DNA of 64,000 nucleotides from Lysobacter enzymogenes (GCF_900106525.1 NZ_FNOG01000001.1:779008-843007), one strand, 5' to 3'. Counted from the stretch's first letter, positions 19,161 to 29,611 are shown. Numbers and translations: made by a program. Notes: generated by a model from the sequence alone, not told the origin.

Positions 19161-19322
19161 AAATGGGTTCCGGCTTTCGCCGGAATGACGGGACAGGAAC
19201 GGACACCCAGACCCGGTCGTTCCGGGCAGCGCCCACACCCCGACATTCCATGCAGCGCCGTCGCCCCGTCATTGGAGGCGCGCCCACACCCCGTCATTCC
19301 GGCGAAAGCCGGAACCCATTTT
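19161..19322. repeat. Palindromic intergenic repeat, family C
   Basis: Inverted arms at 19161-19192 (GGGTTCCGGCTTTCGCCGGA core) and about 19289-19322 (the reverse complement) are separated by about 96 bp. That spacer holds partly decayed copies around CGTTCC and CCCGACATTCC. Each arm is itself a small hairpin (CCGGC-TTTC-GCCGG). It occupies most of the 397-bp gap between the glycosyltransferase and mrcB genes. Confidence 0.8.
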
Positions 19323-19521
19323 GCTCTTGCTCTTAGTCGCTTCCCGCCGCCCGCCACCGCGAATCGCCGCGAAAACCGCAAAACTTTGCCGATCCGGTCG
19401 TCCGGCCTGAACCAATGCCCAATTCCGGGGTCCGATTCCCCAGCCTCACCCCGGGGCACCGCCGGCGCGCCCTGCGGACGCCTGCGCTAGACTTGCCCGC
19501 GACTCAACGCACAGCATCTCC

Positions 19522-21924
19522 GTGGCCCGAATCGATTACGACGAAGACGAGCACGACGACGACGACTCGCAGGGCGCAGGGCCGGGCTGGCGTCGACGGC
19601 TGGTGACCTGGGCCCTGGCCGGCGCCGGTCTCGGCCTGGGCTTCCTGATCCCGTACACCCTCTATCTCAACCACGAAGTCGGCGAACGCTTCGGCCAGCT
19701 GCGTTGGCAGATCCCGACCCGGGTCTACGCGCGGCCGCTGGAAGTCGCGCCGGGCACGGCGCTGGATGCGGCCACGCTCAAGACCGAACTCGACGCGGCG
19801 TCCTACCGCGAAGACGGCGGCGAGCGCCCGGGCACCTACGCCCGCGACGGCGGCCGCTTCACCATCGCCAGCCGCGGCTTCAACGACGTCGACGGCGCCG
19901 TGCAGCCGCGCCGGATCGAGGTCGCCGTCGCCGGCGGCCGCGTGGCCAGCGTGCGCGACCTGACCAGCAAGAAGGCGCTGCGCACCGCGCGCCTTGACCC
20001 GGCGCGCATCGCCACGCTGTACGGCCAGAAGCAGGAAGAGCGCCGGCTGGTGCGGATCGAAGAGGTGCCCGAACTGCTGGTCACCGGCCTGCAGGCGGTC
20101 GAGGACCGCGACTTCAACCATCACTTCGGCATCGATTTGTCGGGCATGGCCCGCGCCGCGTTCAAGAACGTCGCCGCCGGCCGCGCCAAGCAGGGCGCCA
20201 GCACCCTGACCCAGCAGCTCGCGCGCAGCGGCCTGCTCGGCATCGGCCAGGAACAGACGCTTACCCGCAAGGGCAAGGAGATCATCTACGCCCTGCTGAT
20301 CGAGGCGCGCTACGACAAGCGCACGATCCTGGAGGCGTACTTCAACCAGGTCTACCTCGGCCAGCGCGGCTCGCAGGCCATCCACGGCGTCGCCGCGGCG
20401 TCCGAGTTCTGGTTCGGCCGCGACCTGCGCGACCTCAACACCGAGCAGATCGCGCTGCTGATCGGCATCGTCCGCGGCCCGTCGTATTACGACCCGCGGC
20501 GCAATCCCGAGCGCGCCCTGGGCCGGCGCAACTTCGTCCTGGGCGAGATGCTCGAAACCGGGCTGATCAAGCAGGAAGAACACGACCGCGCGGTCAAGAC
20601 CCCCCTGGAGATCACCCAGAACCCGGGCAACATCGCCGCCAACCGCTTCCCGGCCTATGTCGACCTGATCCGCCGCCAGCTCGCCCGCGACTACCCGGCC
20701 GATGCGCTGGCCGGCGCCGGCCTGAGCGTGATGAGCGGCATGTCGCCGGCCGCGCAGGCGCAGGCCGAAGGCGCGGTGGCGCGCACGCTCAAGAACCTGG
20801 ACAACAAGCGCCGCCCGCCGCTGCAGGCCGGCCTGGTGGTCACCGACGTGCACAACGGCGAAGTGGTGGCCGTGGTCGGCAGCCGCGAGTTCACCCAGCC
20901 GGGCTTCAACCGCGCGGTCGAAGCGCAGCGGCCGGTAGGTTCGTTGCTCAAGCCGTTCGTGTACTTGCTGGCCTTGGCGCGTCCGAGCGAGTTCAACCTG
21001 TCCACCTGGGTCGACGACTCGCCGGTGACGGTCAAGCTCGGCCGCGGCCGCAACTGGAACCCGGGCAATTCCGACGGCCGCAGCCACGGCCAGGTGCGCA
21101 TGGTCGATGCGCTGGCGATGTCCTACAACCAGGCCACCGTGCGCATCGGCATGCAGGTCTCGCCCGAAGCCATCGGCGAGCTGACCCAGAAGCTGGCCGG
21201 CATCCAGGCGCCGAACAATCCTTCGCTGATTCTCGGCGCGGTCGATCAAAGCCCGTACGCGATGGCGCAGCTGTACCAGTTCCTCGCCTCCGGCGGCGAA
21301 GTGCAGCCGCTGCACGCGGTGCGCGGCGTGCTCGACGCGCAGGGCAAGGCGGTCAAGCGCTACGACAAGGAACCCGCGCCGGCGCAGGAAGGCGACGCGA
21401 TCGCCGCGCGCCTGATCACCATCGCGCTGCAGCAGGCGGTCACCAACGGCACCGGCCGCCAGCTCGTCGCCGACGGCCTGGGCAAGCTGCAGCCGGCCGG
21501 CAAGACCGGCACCAGCAACGACGGCCGCGACAGCTGGTTCGCCGGCTGGACCGGCGACCACCTGGCGGTGATCTGGGTCGGCAACGACCAGAACCAGACC
21601 ACCGGCCTGTACGGCGCCACCGGCGCGATGCGGGTGTGGTCGGCGATGTTCTCGCGCCTGCCGACCGCGCCGTTGCAGGTCACCGACAAGGGCCTGGACT
21701 GGCAGCCGGTGATCGGCAGCAACAGCACCGACGCGGCCTGCGCCGGCGCGCGCCGGTTCCCGTTCGTGGCGGGCTTCGCCCCGCAATACGCGCCGTGTCC
21801 GCAGCCGCAGCCCGAAGCCGAGGAATCCAGCGGCGGCGGCTGGCGCGAATGGTTCGGCATCGGCAAGGACAAGGACGAGCCTGCGCGCGAGCCGGCGTCC
21901 ACTCCCCCGTCTCCGGAGCAGTAA
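19522..21924 (+). CDS. mrcB: Penicillin-binding protein 1B, bifunctional peptidoglycan synthase
   Basis: This 800-residue class A PBP polymerises glycan strands and cross-links peptides in the periplasm. A short acidic cytoplasmic tail (DYDEDEHDDDD) precedes one transmembrane helix (about residues 30-52). A UB2H-like region follows (QIPTRVYARPLEV to about 150), typical of PBP1b. The transglycosylase domain has VEDRDFNHHFGID with the catalytic Glu and GASTLTQQLAR. The transpeptidase domain has SLLK with Ser474, SYN and KTGTSND. The C-terminal tail is Pro/Glu-rich. The start is GTG 19522. The TPR lipoprotein gene begins 3 bp after the stop, which indicates translational coupling and fits an activator role for that lipoprotein. 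Confidence 0.96.
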   Translation: MARIDYDEDEHDDDDSQGAGPGWRRRLVTWALAGAGLGLGFLIPYTLYLNHEVGERFGQLRWQIPTRVYARPLEVAPGTALDAATLKTELDAASYREDGGERPGTYARDGGRFTIASRGFNDVDGAVQPRRIEVAVAGGRVASVRDLTSKKALRTARLDPARIATLYGQKQEERRLVRIEEVPELLVTGLQAVEDRDFNHHFGIDLSGMARAAFKNVAAGRAKQGASTLTQQLARSGLLGIGQEQTLTRKGKEIIYALLIEARYDKRTILEAYFNQVYLGQRGSQAIHGVAAASEFWFGRDLRDLNTEQIALLIGIVRGPSYYDPRRNPERALGRRNFVLGEMLETGLIKQEEHDRAVKTPLEITQNPGNIAANRFPAYVDLIRRQLARDYPADALAGAGLSVMSGMSPAAQAQAEGAVARTLKNLDNKRRPPLQAGLVVTDVHNGEVVAVVGSREFTQPGFNRAVEAQRPVGSLLKPFVYLLALARPSEFNLSTWVDDSPVTVKLGRGRNWNPGNSDGRSHGQVRMVDALAMSYNQATVRIGMQVSPEAIGELTQKLAGIQAPNNPSLILGAVDQSPYAMAQLYQFLASGGEVQPLHAVRGVLDAQGKAVKRYDKEPAPAQEGDAIAARLITIALQQAVTNGTGRQLVADGLGKLQPAGKTGTSNDGRDSWFAGWTGDHLAVIWVGNDQNQTTGLYGATGAMRVWSAMFSRLPTAPLQVTDKGLDWQPVIGSNSTDAACAGARRFPFVAGFAPQYAPCPQPQPEAEESSGGGWREWFGIGKDKDEPAREPASTPPSPEQ

Positions 21925-21927
21925 TCG

Positions 21928-22542
21928 ATGAACCTCAATCCTGTGCGCGCCGCTCGTCGCGGCGCCGTCCTGGCGACGCTGGCCGCGCTCGCCGCGGCCT
22001 GTTCGGTCGCGCCGCCGCAGCCGTCGGTGTTAGCCGAGGCCAACTTCAACGGCGAAGCCGCGGTCGCCCAGGTGCGCGCCGCCGCCGGCCCCGCCGCGCG
22101 CGAGCTCGACGTGCAGCCGCTGCGCGATCCGCAGGTCGAGGACTTGCGCCAGAAAGCCGAGGCGCTGGAGAAATCGCGCAAATATCCCGAGGCCGCGGCC
22201 GCGCTCGACCAGGCGCTGCAGATCAACGCCGACGACCCGGCGCTGTTGCAGGAACGCGCCGAGGCCGCGCTGCTGCTGCACCGTCTCGACGACGCCGAGC
22301 GCTTTGCGCAGAAAGCTTTCGACGGCGGCTCGCAGGTCGGGCCGCTGTGCCGCCGGCATTGGGCGGCGATCGCCCAGGCGCGCCAGGGCAAGCTCGACGG
22401 CGTCAACGCGGCGATGAAACTGGCCAAGCGCCAGGATCACTACGACGCCCTGGTGCCGCAGCGCGACGGTCTGATGAAGTCGCGCCGCCAGGCGCAGGAC
22501 AAGATCGCCGCCTGCACCGTCGCCGCGCCCGCCAGGTACTGA
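21928..22542 (+). CDS. TPR lipoprotein, LpoP-like candidate activator of PBP1b
   Basis: This 204-residue lipoprotein has a signal sequence with the lipobox LAAAC (Cys at about residue 25). A disordered linker and two to three TPR-like helical pairs follow (DLRQKAEALEKSRKYPEAAA, LQINADDPALLQERAEAALL, DAERFAQKAFDGG). It ends with two or more Cys (LCRRHW, IAACTV) that could form a disulfide. The position 3 bp behind mrcB matches the arrangement of LpoP, a TPR lipoprotein that activates PBP1b in Pseudomonas aeruginosa. The specific assignment is an inference from context and architecture. It also lies just before the YoaA/DinG-type helicase gene. Confidence 0.8.
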   Translation: MNLNPVRAARRGAVLATLAALAAACSVAPPQPSVLAEANFNGEAAVAQVRAAAGPAARELDVQPLRDPQVEDLRQKAEALEKSRKYPEAAAALDQALQINADDPALLQERAEAALLLHRLDDAERFAQKAFDGGSQVGPLCRRHWAAIAQARQGKLDGVNAAMKLAKRQDHYDALVPQRDGLMKSRRQAQDKIAACTVAAPARY

Positions 22543-22549
22543 CGTCTCC

Positions 22550-24679
22550 ATGGAACCTAGTCGCCTCGGCGTCGCCAGTCGGGCCGCGCTGAGCGACGGC
22601 GGCGAGATCGCGCGCAAGCTCGAAACCTTCGCCCCGCGGCCGGCGCAGCAGGACTTGGCCGCGGCCATCGCCGATGCGTTCGAAAGCCGCGACACGCTGC
22701 TGGCCGAGGCCGGTACCGGCACCGGCAAGACCTTCGCCTATCTGGTCCCGGCGCTGCTGTCGGGGCTCAAGACCATCGTTTCCACCGGCACCCGCGCGCT
22801 GCAGGATCAGCTGTATCACCGAGACCTGCCGCGGGTGCGCGACGCGCTCGGCGTGGGCTTGAAGACCGCGCTGCTGAAGGGGCGCGCCAACTATCTGTGC
22901 CGCTACCGCATGGAGCAGGCCAAAGGCGAGCCGAAGTTCGCCTCGCGCGAGGTCGCCGCGCAGTTCCAGCGCATCGTCGCCTGGTCCGGGAGCACCCGGT
23001 TGGGCGATCTGGCCGAACTGGAAGCGCTGCCGGAAGAATCGCCGCTGCTGCCGATGGTGACCTCCACCGCGGAGAACTGCCTGGGCAGCGAATGCCCGTT
23101 CTACGCCGACTGCTTCGTGGTGCAGGCGCGCCAGCGCGCGCAGGCCGCCGACGTGGTGGTGGTCAACCATCATCTGCTGCTGGCCGACCTGGCGCTCAAG
23201 CAGGAAGGCTTCGGCGAAATCCTGCCGGGCGCGCAGGCGTTCGTGATCGACGAAGCGCATCAGTTGCCCGAGCTGGCCGCACAGTTCTTCGGCGAAGCGG
23301 TCAGCGCGCGGCCGCTGGTGGAACTGGCGCGCGATTCGCTGGCCGAATGCAAGAGCGTGACCGGCGCGCTGGCGAGCCTGCAGGTGCCTTCGCGCGACCT
23401 GGAGCACTCGGTGCGCACGCTGCGCACGGCCATGGACGAGCTGCCGATCCGCGGCACCCGCCGCCGCGCCGGCGAAGTGCCGGCGGTGGAGGACGGCTTC
23501 GATAATCTGGAAGCGGCGCTGCTCAATCTGCGCGACGCGCTGGAGCCGCTGCGCGGCGCCGCGCCGGGGTTCGACAGCTGCCACGCGCGCGCCGAGGAGT
23601 TCATCGAACGCCTGCGCCGCTGGCGCGGCGCGCCGGTAGCGCGGCCGGAGCCCGAGCCGGAAGAAGACGACGATTTTTCCCCGCCGCGGCGCGAACCGAT
23701 TCCGGCCGAAGCCGAGAACCAGGACGCCTTCGCCGCCGCTCAGGAAGCGCAGGAGCAGGGCGAAGGCACGCCGCCGGAAGGCCGCGACGGCAGCGTGCTG
23801 TGGTACGAGCTGACCGCGCGCGGCTTCCGCCTCAGCCGCACTCCGCTCGACGTGGCCGGCCCGCTGGCCGCGCACCGCGAACGCTCGCGCGCGGCCTGGG
23901 TGTTCACCTCGGCCACGCTGACCGTCGGCGCCCAGTTCCATCATTACGCGCGCAAGCTCGGCCTGTTCGAACCCAAGACCCTGCTCGCGCCGAGCCCGTT
24001 CGACTGGGCCCGGCAGGCGCTGATGTACCTGCCGCAAGGGCTGCCCGATCCGGCCGTGCGCCATTACAACGAGAGCATGGTCGAACGCCTGCGCCCGGTG
24101 CTGGAAGCCTCCGGCGGGCGTGCGTTCGTGCTGTTCGCCTCGCACCGCGCGCTGCGCGAGACCGCCGAACTGCTCAAGGGCGGCCCGTGGCCGCTGTTCG
24201 TCCAGGGCGAAGCGCCGCGGCACGTGCTGCTGGAGCGCTTCCGCGCCTCCGGCAACGGCGTGCTGCTGGGCGCGGCCAGCTTCCGCGAAGGCGTGGACGT
24301 GGCCGGCGAGGCGCTGAGCGTGGTGGTGATCGACAAGCTGCCGTTCGCCGCGCCCGACGACCCGGTGTTCGAAGCGCGCCTGGACGCGATCCGCCGCCGC
24401 GGCGGCAACCCGTTCCGCGACGAACAGCTGCCGCAGGCGGTGATCGCGCTCAAGCAGGGCGCCGGCCGGCTGATCCGCAGCGAACGCGACCGCGGCGTGC
24501 TGGTGCTGTGCGACCCGCGCCTGCACAGCAAGAGCTACGGCCGCACCTTCCTCGACTCGCTGCCGCCGCTGCCGCGCAGCCGCCGGGTCGAAGACGTGGC
24601 CGACTTTTTCGCCGGCCGCCCCTTGGCCCTAGAATCGGCGTCGTCCGCGCGCGACGGCGAGGACTACTACTACCGCTGA
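22550..24679 (+). CDS. yoaA: DinG/YoaA-family ATP-dependent DNA helicase
   Basis: This 709-residue XPD-like superfamily 2 helicase has an iron-sulphur cluster. Walker A is AEAGTGTGKTFAYLVPALL (about residues 54-72). Likely Fe-S cysteines are in NYLCRYR and ENCLGSECPFYADCF (about 180-190). The DEAH box is VIDEAHQLPELAA. Late motifs include VLLGAASFREGVDVAGEALS and QGAGRLIRSERDRGVLVLCD. An acidic linker near residue 365 (PEPEPEEDDDF) is unusual. In E. coli YoaA works with the HolC (chi) subunit to repair stalled forks. The gene starts 7 bp after the TPR lipoprotein stop, so the three genes mrcB-lipoprotein-yoaA are probably one operon. Confidence 0.9.
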   Translation: MEPSRLGVASRAALSDGGEIARKLETFAPRPAQQDLAAAIADAFESRDTLLAEAGTGTGKTFAYLVPALLSGLKTIVSTGTRALQDQLYHRDLPRVRDALGVGLKTALLKGRANYLCRYRMEQAKGEPKFASREVAAQFQRIVAWSGSTRLGDLAELEALPEESPLLPMVTSTAENCLGSECPFYADCFVVQARQRAQAADVVVVNHHLLLADLALKQEGFGEILPGAQAFVIDEAHQLPELAAQFFGEAVSARPLVELARDSLAECKSVTGALASLQVPSRDLEHSVRTLRTAMDELPIRGTRRRAGEVPAVEDGFDNLEAALLNLRDALEPLRGAAPGFDSCHARAEEFIERLRRWRGAPVARPEPEPEEDDDFSPPRREPIPAEAENQDAFAAAQEAQEQGEGTPPEGRDGSVLWYELTARGFRLSRTPLDVAGPLAAHRERSRAAWVFTSATLTVGAQFHHYARKLGLFEPKTLLAPSPFDWARQALMYLPQGLPDPAVRHYNESMVERLRPVLEASGGRAFVLFASHRALRETAELLKGGPWPLFVQGEAPRHVLLERFRASGNGVLLGAASFREGVDVAGEALSVVVIDKLPFAAPDDPVFEARLDAIRRRGGNPFRDEQLPQAVIALKQGAGRLIRSERDRGVLVLCDPRLHSKSYGRTFLDSLPPLPRSRRVEDVADFFAGRPLALESASSARDGEDYYYR

Positions 24680-24706
24680 ACGCGGTGACCGCTAAGGAGG
24701 CTGGCC

Positions 24707-25117
24707 ATGAGCGAGCAGGAGCCGGCGGCGCGCAAGCCGCGCGTGCACGGATTGGGCGGAGTGTTCTTCAAGGCGCGCGACCCGGCCGCGCTGGCGCAGT
24801 GGTACCAGCGCCACCTCGACCTGGACGTGCAAGGCTGGGGCGGCGCGCTGCTGCGCTGGCGCCGCGCCGACACCGGCGGCGAGGCCTGCACGGTGTGGGC
24901 GCCGTTCGGCGAAGACAGCGAGTATTTCAAGCCCAGCGACAAGCCCTACATGCTGAACCTGCGCGTCGACGACTTGCAGGCGACGCTGCAAGGACTGCGC
25001 GAGGAGGGCTGCCAGGTGCTGGATCGCTACGAGGAATCGGAGCAGGGCAAGTTCGGTTATGCGCTGGATCCGGAAGGCGGGTTGCTGGAGCTGTGGGAGC
25101 CGGCGCCAGGGTATTGA
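24707..25117 (+). CDS. VOC (glyoxalase/bleomycin-resistance) family protein
   Basis: This 136-residue single-domain VOC protein has the layout of glyoxalase-like metalloenzymes. GLGGVFFKARDPAALAQWYQ is the typical first strand and helix. The second half has LNLRVDDLQATLQGLREEGC and FGYALDPEGGLLELWEPAPG, where the Glu before LW is a usual metal ligand. The first-half ligand position is not obvious, because the conserved His is replaced around VHGLGG. The substrate is unknown. An ideal ribosome site, AAGGAGG, lies 6 bp before ATG 24707. The gene starts 27 bp after the helicase gene and may be its last cotranscribed partner. Confidence 0.88.
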   Translation: MSEQEPAARKPRVHGLGGVFFKARDPAALAQWYQRHLDLDVQGWGGALLRWRRADTGGEACTVWAPFGEDSEYFKPSDKPYMLNLRVDDLQATLQGLREEGCQVLDRYEESEQGKFGYALDPEGGLLELWEPAPGY

Positions 25118-25182
25118 GCTTGCGGCGGGCAACAGGCGGCGGCGAAGGCCTTATCCCCCCGAACCTCCCGCGCCCCCAACCT

Positions 25183-25297
25183 ACCGTCATTCCCGCGAAG
25201 GCGGGAATCCAGGGCTCTTCGTGCGAGAGCGCTTGAAGTCTCTGGATGTTCGGCTCCGCCGAAGTAAAGCCGAGCCCGCCTTCGCGGGAATGACGGT
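25183..25297. repeat. Palindromic intergenic repeat, family D
   Basis: Inverted arms at 25183-25215 (CGTCATTCCCGCGAAGGCGG) and 25270-25297 (the reverse complement) flank about 55 bp. Each arm also contains a small CCCGC-GAAG-GCGGG hairpin. It resembles family C in the shared CGTCATTCC and GGAATGACGG parts. It sits between the VOC gene and tsaB and could form a long hairpin in the VOC transcript. Confidence 0.8.
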
Positions 25298-25374
25298 CGG
25301 TTGGGAGCGCTGGTCTCCGCCGCCCTGCCGCCCCGCTCACGCCATCGGCGCCCATCCGCGCGATAATCGCCCCG

Positions 25375-26094
25375 ATGAAACTCCTCGCCTTCGAAACCTC
25401 CACCGAAGCCTGCTCCGTCGCCCTGTGGCTCGACGGCGACGTGCGCGAGCGCTTCGAACTGGCGCCGCGCCGCCACGCCGAACTCTCGCTGCCCTGGGCC
25501 GAAGAACTGCTGGCGCAGGCCGGGGTGAAGCGGCGCGAACTCGACGCCGTGGCCCTGGGCCGCGGCCCCGGCGCGTTCACCGGCGTGCGCCTGGCCATCG
25601 CCCTGGCCCAGGGCGTGGCCCTGGCCCTGGACGTGCCGGTGATCCCGGTCTCGACCCTGGCCGTGCTGGCGCTGCGCGCGCAGCCGCTGGCCGGCGGCGC
25701 AGGTCCGCAGCGCGTGCTCAGCGCGATCGACGCGCGCATGGGCGAGATCTACACCGCCGCTTACGAACTGCGCGACGGCGAACCGTTCGCGCTCGACGCC
25801 GAAGCCGTGCTCGCGCCCGACGCCGCGCAGTTGCCGGGCAACGAAACCGATTGGCTCGGCGTCGGCACCGGTTTTGCCGCCGCCGACGGCGCGCTGCGCC
25901 AGCGCCTGGGCGCGCGCTTCGCCGCGATCGACGCCGAGGCGCTGCCGCACGCCGCCGACCTCGCGCGGCTGGCCGCGGCTGCTTATGCGCGCGGCGAAAC
26001 CGTCGCGCCCGAACGCATCGAGCCGGCCTACCTGCGCAACAACGTCGCCCTCACCATCGCCGAGCAGGCCGCGCTGCGGGCGCGCTCGTCGTAA
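25375..26094 (+). CDS. tsaB: TsaB, tRNA threonylcarbamoyladenosine (t6A) synthesis scaffold
   Basis: This 239-residue ASKHA-fold protein supports TsaD in making t6A37 on ANN-decoding tRNAs. It shows LLAFETSTEACSVALWLDGD at the N-terminus, then ALGRGPGAFTGVRLAIALAQ at about residues 60-80 and SAIDARMGEIYTAAYE. It ends PAYLRNNVALTIAEQ, a family hallmark near the C-terminus. The length fits E. coli TsaB (231). ATG 25375 is preceded by GCGATAATCGCCCCG with no strong ribosome site. A family D palindromic repeat separates it from the VOC gene, and the exported-protein gene follows after 67 bp. Confidence 0.95.
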   Translation: MKLLAFETSTEACSVALWLDGDVRERFELAPRRHAELSLPWAEELLAQAGVKRRELDAVALGRGPGAFTGVRLAIALAQGVALALDVPVIPVSTLAVLALRAQPLAGGAGPQRVLSAIDARMGEIYTAAYELRDGEPFALDAEAVLAPDAAQLPGNETDWLGVGTGFAAADGALRQRLGARFAAIDAEALPHAADLARLAAAAYARGETVAPERIEPAYLRNNVALTIAEQAALRARSS

Positions 26095-26161
26095 CCGCGG
26101 CGCCGGCTTGCTGCCTCTGGCCGCAGACCAACCTCTTTCCGCTCACGCTCAAGGACGAACC

Positions 26162-27307
26162 ATGAAATCGCTGCGCCTGCTCGCGTTGTCGTGTTGCGCC
26201 GCCATGGCGCTGTGCGCGCCTGCGTCCGCGTCCGAACCGGCCGAAGTCTGGCGCGGCACGGTCGGCACGCTGCCGGTGGCGCTGAGCTTGAACCAGGGCA
26301 GCGGCGACGAGGTCTACGGCCAGTACTTCTACTTCAAGCACCTGCGCGACCTGGAACTGCAAGGCAAGCGCGACGACAAGGGCTTGCATCTGCAGGTACT
26401 CGACCGCAAGGGCGCGACCACCGAGCGCTGGGAACTGAGCGCGAAGGGCGATGCGCTGGAAGGACAGTGGCGCGCCGGCAAGCGCAGCCTGCCGGTGCGC
26501 CTGCAGCGCGTGGACATCGCGTCCCTGCGCGCCGGCCGCGACGGCGAGCGTTACCGCCGCGCCGGCGACGACGCCTCGGCCTTCGATGCGCTGCGCGTCA
26601 GCGAACTGGCGCTGGAAAAATCCAAGACCCAGCAGTTCCAGGGGCATCAATTGCAATGGTGGCGCGAGCCGCGCACCGGCATGGAACTGTTCACCGTCGA
26701 ATCCGGCGTCGACCAGCCGGCGCGCGGCCGGGTCAACACGATCCTCAAGCAGCGTCTGTGGCGTTCGGCCGTCGACGCGCTGCAATGCACCTCCGCGCCG
26801 GAGAGCGACTTCGACCAGACCGTCACCCCGCGCCTGCTCGACCGCCGCTTCCTCAGCCTCAGCCTGATGACCAGCTACTACTGCGGCGGCGCGCACCCGG
26901 ACTTCGGCGATTCGCCGCTGACCATCGACGTGCGCAGCGGCCGCGAACTGGCGCTGGAGGACGTGCTCTGGCTCGGCAAGGGCGCGCCGCCGCGCAGCGC
27001 CGGCCGCGGCGATTACGACAGCCCCGGTTACAAGCGACTGAGCGAGTACCGCCAGTCGACCTTGGTGCCTTGGACGATCAAGACGCTGACGCGGCTGCAT
27101 CCGGCCGAGATGGCGAAGCCCAAGGACGAAGAGGGTTGCGACTATTCCGATCCCGACGTCTGGGGCACCTCGATCTGGTACCTCACCGCCGAAGGCCTCT
27201 ACCTCGGCCCGTACTTCGCCCGGGTCGCGCGCGCCTGCGAGTATCCGGAGTGGTCGCTGGTGCCGTGGAAGCAGGTCGAGGCGCATCCCGGTCCGGCGTT
27301 GAAGTAA
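26162..27307 (+). CDS. Exported protein with DUF3298-like C-terminal part
   Basis: This 381-residue protein has a signal peptide ending around APASASEP. The N-terminal half is a beta-rich domain (VWRGTVGTLPVALSLNQGSG, YGQYFYFKHLRDLELQGK). The C-terminal part carries SYYCGGAHPDFGDSPLTID and GRELALEDVLW, resembling the GGAH signature of DUF3298/RsiV-like domains. The Cys pair around residues 208 and 241 and later ones could form disulfides. Function unknown; periplasmic or surface location is inferred. It starts 67 bp after tsaB, with ATG 26162 chosen because the signal peptide begins there and AAGGAC lies upstream. It is convergent with the tonB gene. Confidence 0.78.
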   Translation: MKSLRLLALSCCAAMALCAPASASEPAEVWRGTVGTLPVALSLNQGSGDEVYGQYFYFKHLRDLELQGKRDDKGLHLQVLDRKGATTERWELSAKGDALEGQWRAGKRSLPVRLQRVDIASLRAGRDGERYRRAGDDASAFDALRVSELALEKSKTQQFQGHQLQWWREPRTGMELFTVESGVDQPARGRVNTILKQRLWRSAVDALQCTSAPESDFDQTVTPRLLDRRFLSLSLMTSYYCGGAHPDFGDSPLTIDVRSGRELALEDVLWLGKGAPPRSAGRGDYDSPGYKRLSEYRQSTLVPWTIKTLTRLHPAEMAKPKDEEGCDYSDPDVWGTSIWYLTAEGLYLGPYFARVARACEYPEWSLVPWKQVEAHPGPALK

Positions 27308-27434
27308 GGCCGCGCCGATCGGCGCCCACGTCGCTGCGTTGCAGCGGCGGATGGCCGAGTTCGTCTTCGCCTTGGGGCCAGCCTCGAACCGTACGTGAGC
27401 GCGCTGGCGCCCGCGCCGCTGAGGCGGCGGCGCC

Positions 27435-28315
27435 TCACTCGTCGACCAGCGACCCGCCCGGCAGGAAGTTCCAGGTCCGGGTCACGTGCAGGATGTCTGG
27501 GTTCTCTTCGGTCTTCGGCAGCGGCGCATACGGCTCGGCCAGCTTGGCGATGCGCAGGGCCGAGGCGTCGAGCAGGGCGATGCCGCTGCTGCGCACGATG
27601 TCGGCGCGCTCGACGCTGCCGTTGCGGCGCACCGCCACGCTGATGACGACCTGCCCGGCGAGCCGGCGCCGGCGCGCTTCGTCGGGGTAGTTGAGGTTGC
27701 CGACCCGTTCGACCCGGTCGACCCACTCGCGCAGGTAGCCGGCCCAGGCGTACTCGGTGGTGCTGGCGGAAACGAACTTGCGGGTCGGGCGCTTGGCGTA
27801 GCGCTCCGAGCGCATGTGGATCTCGGCCGCCAGCCGCGCCATTTCGATGTCGTGCTCGATCTTGCGTTCGCCGGGCGGCAGCGGCCGCTCGGTCGGCGTC
27901 TGGGCGAGGCGCTCGCGCGGCGCGACGGTCTCGCCGCGGGTGCTGCTGACCACGCGCGCGGTCGGCTGCGCCTGCGCCGCCGGCGACTGCGCGCGCAGCG
28001 CCATCTGCGCCACGCCGGCCTCGGCCTGCGGCGCCGGGCCGGACTGGTTGTCGCGCGGGCGGGTGCTCTTGTCGTGCTCGCCGCCGCCCTGGTTGTTGGC
28101 CTGGGCGAGGAAGTCGGCCTGCTTGGGCGTCAGCGCGGTCTGGGTCTGGGTCAGGATCACGTCCAGGGTCGGCACCACCGGCGCGGCCTTCTCCAGGGTG
28201 TAGCCGACGCCGAGCAGGAGGATGCCGTGGACCAGCACCGACAGCACCATGGTCGCGCTGAAGCGCTGCGGCTCGGCCAACCCGCCGCCGGGCAGGTGCG
28301 GAACGCCGGCCGCGC

Positions 28316-28319
<4 letters not shown>
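27435..28319 (-). CDS. tonB: TonB-family energy transducer (TonB3-like)
   Basis: This 294-residue protein has one N-terminal transmembrane helix (ATMVLSVLVHGILLLGVGYT, about residues 23-42). A Gln/Ala/Pro/Arg-rich periplasmic linker follows, then a C-terminal TonB domain (LREWVDRVERVGNLNYPDEA, VVISVAVRRNGSVERADIVR, YAPLPKTEENPDIL). The His within the membrane helix is conserved in many TonB proteins. Its ATG overlaps the gshB stop (ATGA, 28316-28319), so the two are translationally coupled. In Pseudomonas aeruginosa a gshB-tonB3 pair also stands beside pilG and TonB3 affects twitching, so a role linked to type IV pili is plausible but inferred. Confidence 0.9.
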
Positions 28320-29278
<959 letters not shown>

Positions 29279-29611
29279 GGCAACGGAATCCTCAAAGATT
29301 GACGGGATGGTAGCAGGCAGGTCGCCGGTATCTGTCATGATGTAGGGGTCGCAAACGGCCGTGCAGCGTCCATTTGCGACACGCAGCGATCAGGTCGACC
29401 GCCTTGCGCGGGACAGGACGATGGCTTAGCCGAGGGAAGCGGCATCCGGGGAAGTGTGATGCCCGGAGTTTTTGTCCTGTGATCTGTGCGGCATGCGTAT
29501 TCAGTTTCCGGGCGCGAAACGCGCGCTTGACAGCCTGCGTGCGGCTTGAAATAAAGACGGCTTCGCGACGCCCCGGGGATTTCAAGGCGTTTGCAATGGG
29601 GGATACAAAGA
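29279..29611. other. Divergent intergenic region between gshB and pilG
   Basis: A 333-bp gap separates the divergent gshB and pilG genes. It is AT-richer than its neighbours. It holds a candidate pilG promoter (29527-29555) and an AT-rich start region on the gshB side around GGATTCCGTTGCC. No gene is called in it. An extended gshB start (ATG 29338) would place the gshB N-terminus here but is less likely. Confidence 0.5.
29527..29555 (+). promoter_or_regulatory. Candidate sigma-70 promoter of pilG
   Basis: TTGACA (29527-29532, a perfect -35) and AATAAA (29550-29555, 4 of 6 at -10) are separated by 17 bp. They lie about 57 bp upstream of the pilG ATG. A start of transcription near 29562 is expected. 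This would drive the pilG-pilH-pilI-pilJ run. Confidence 0.55.
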
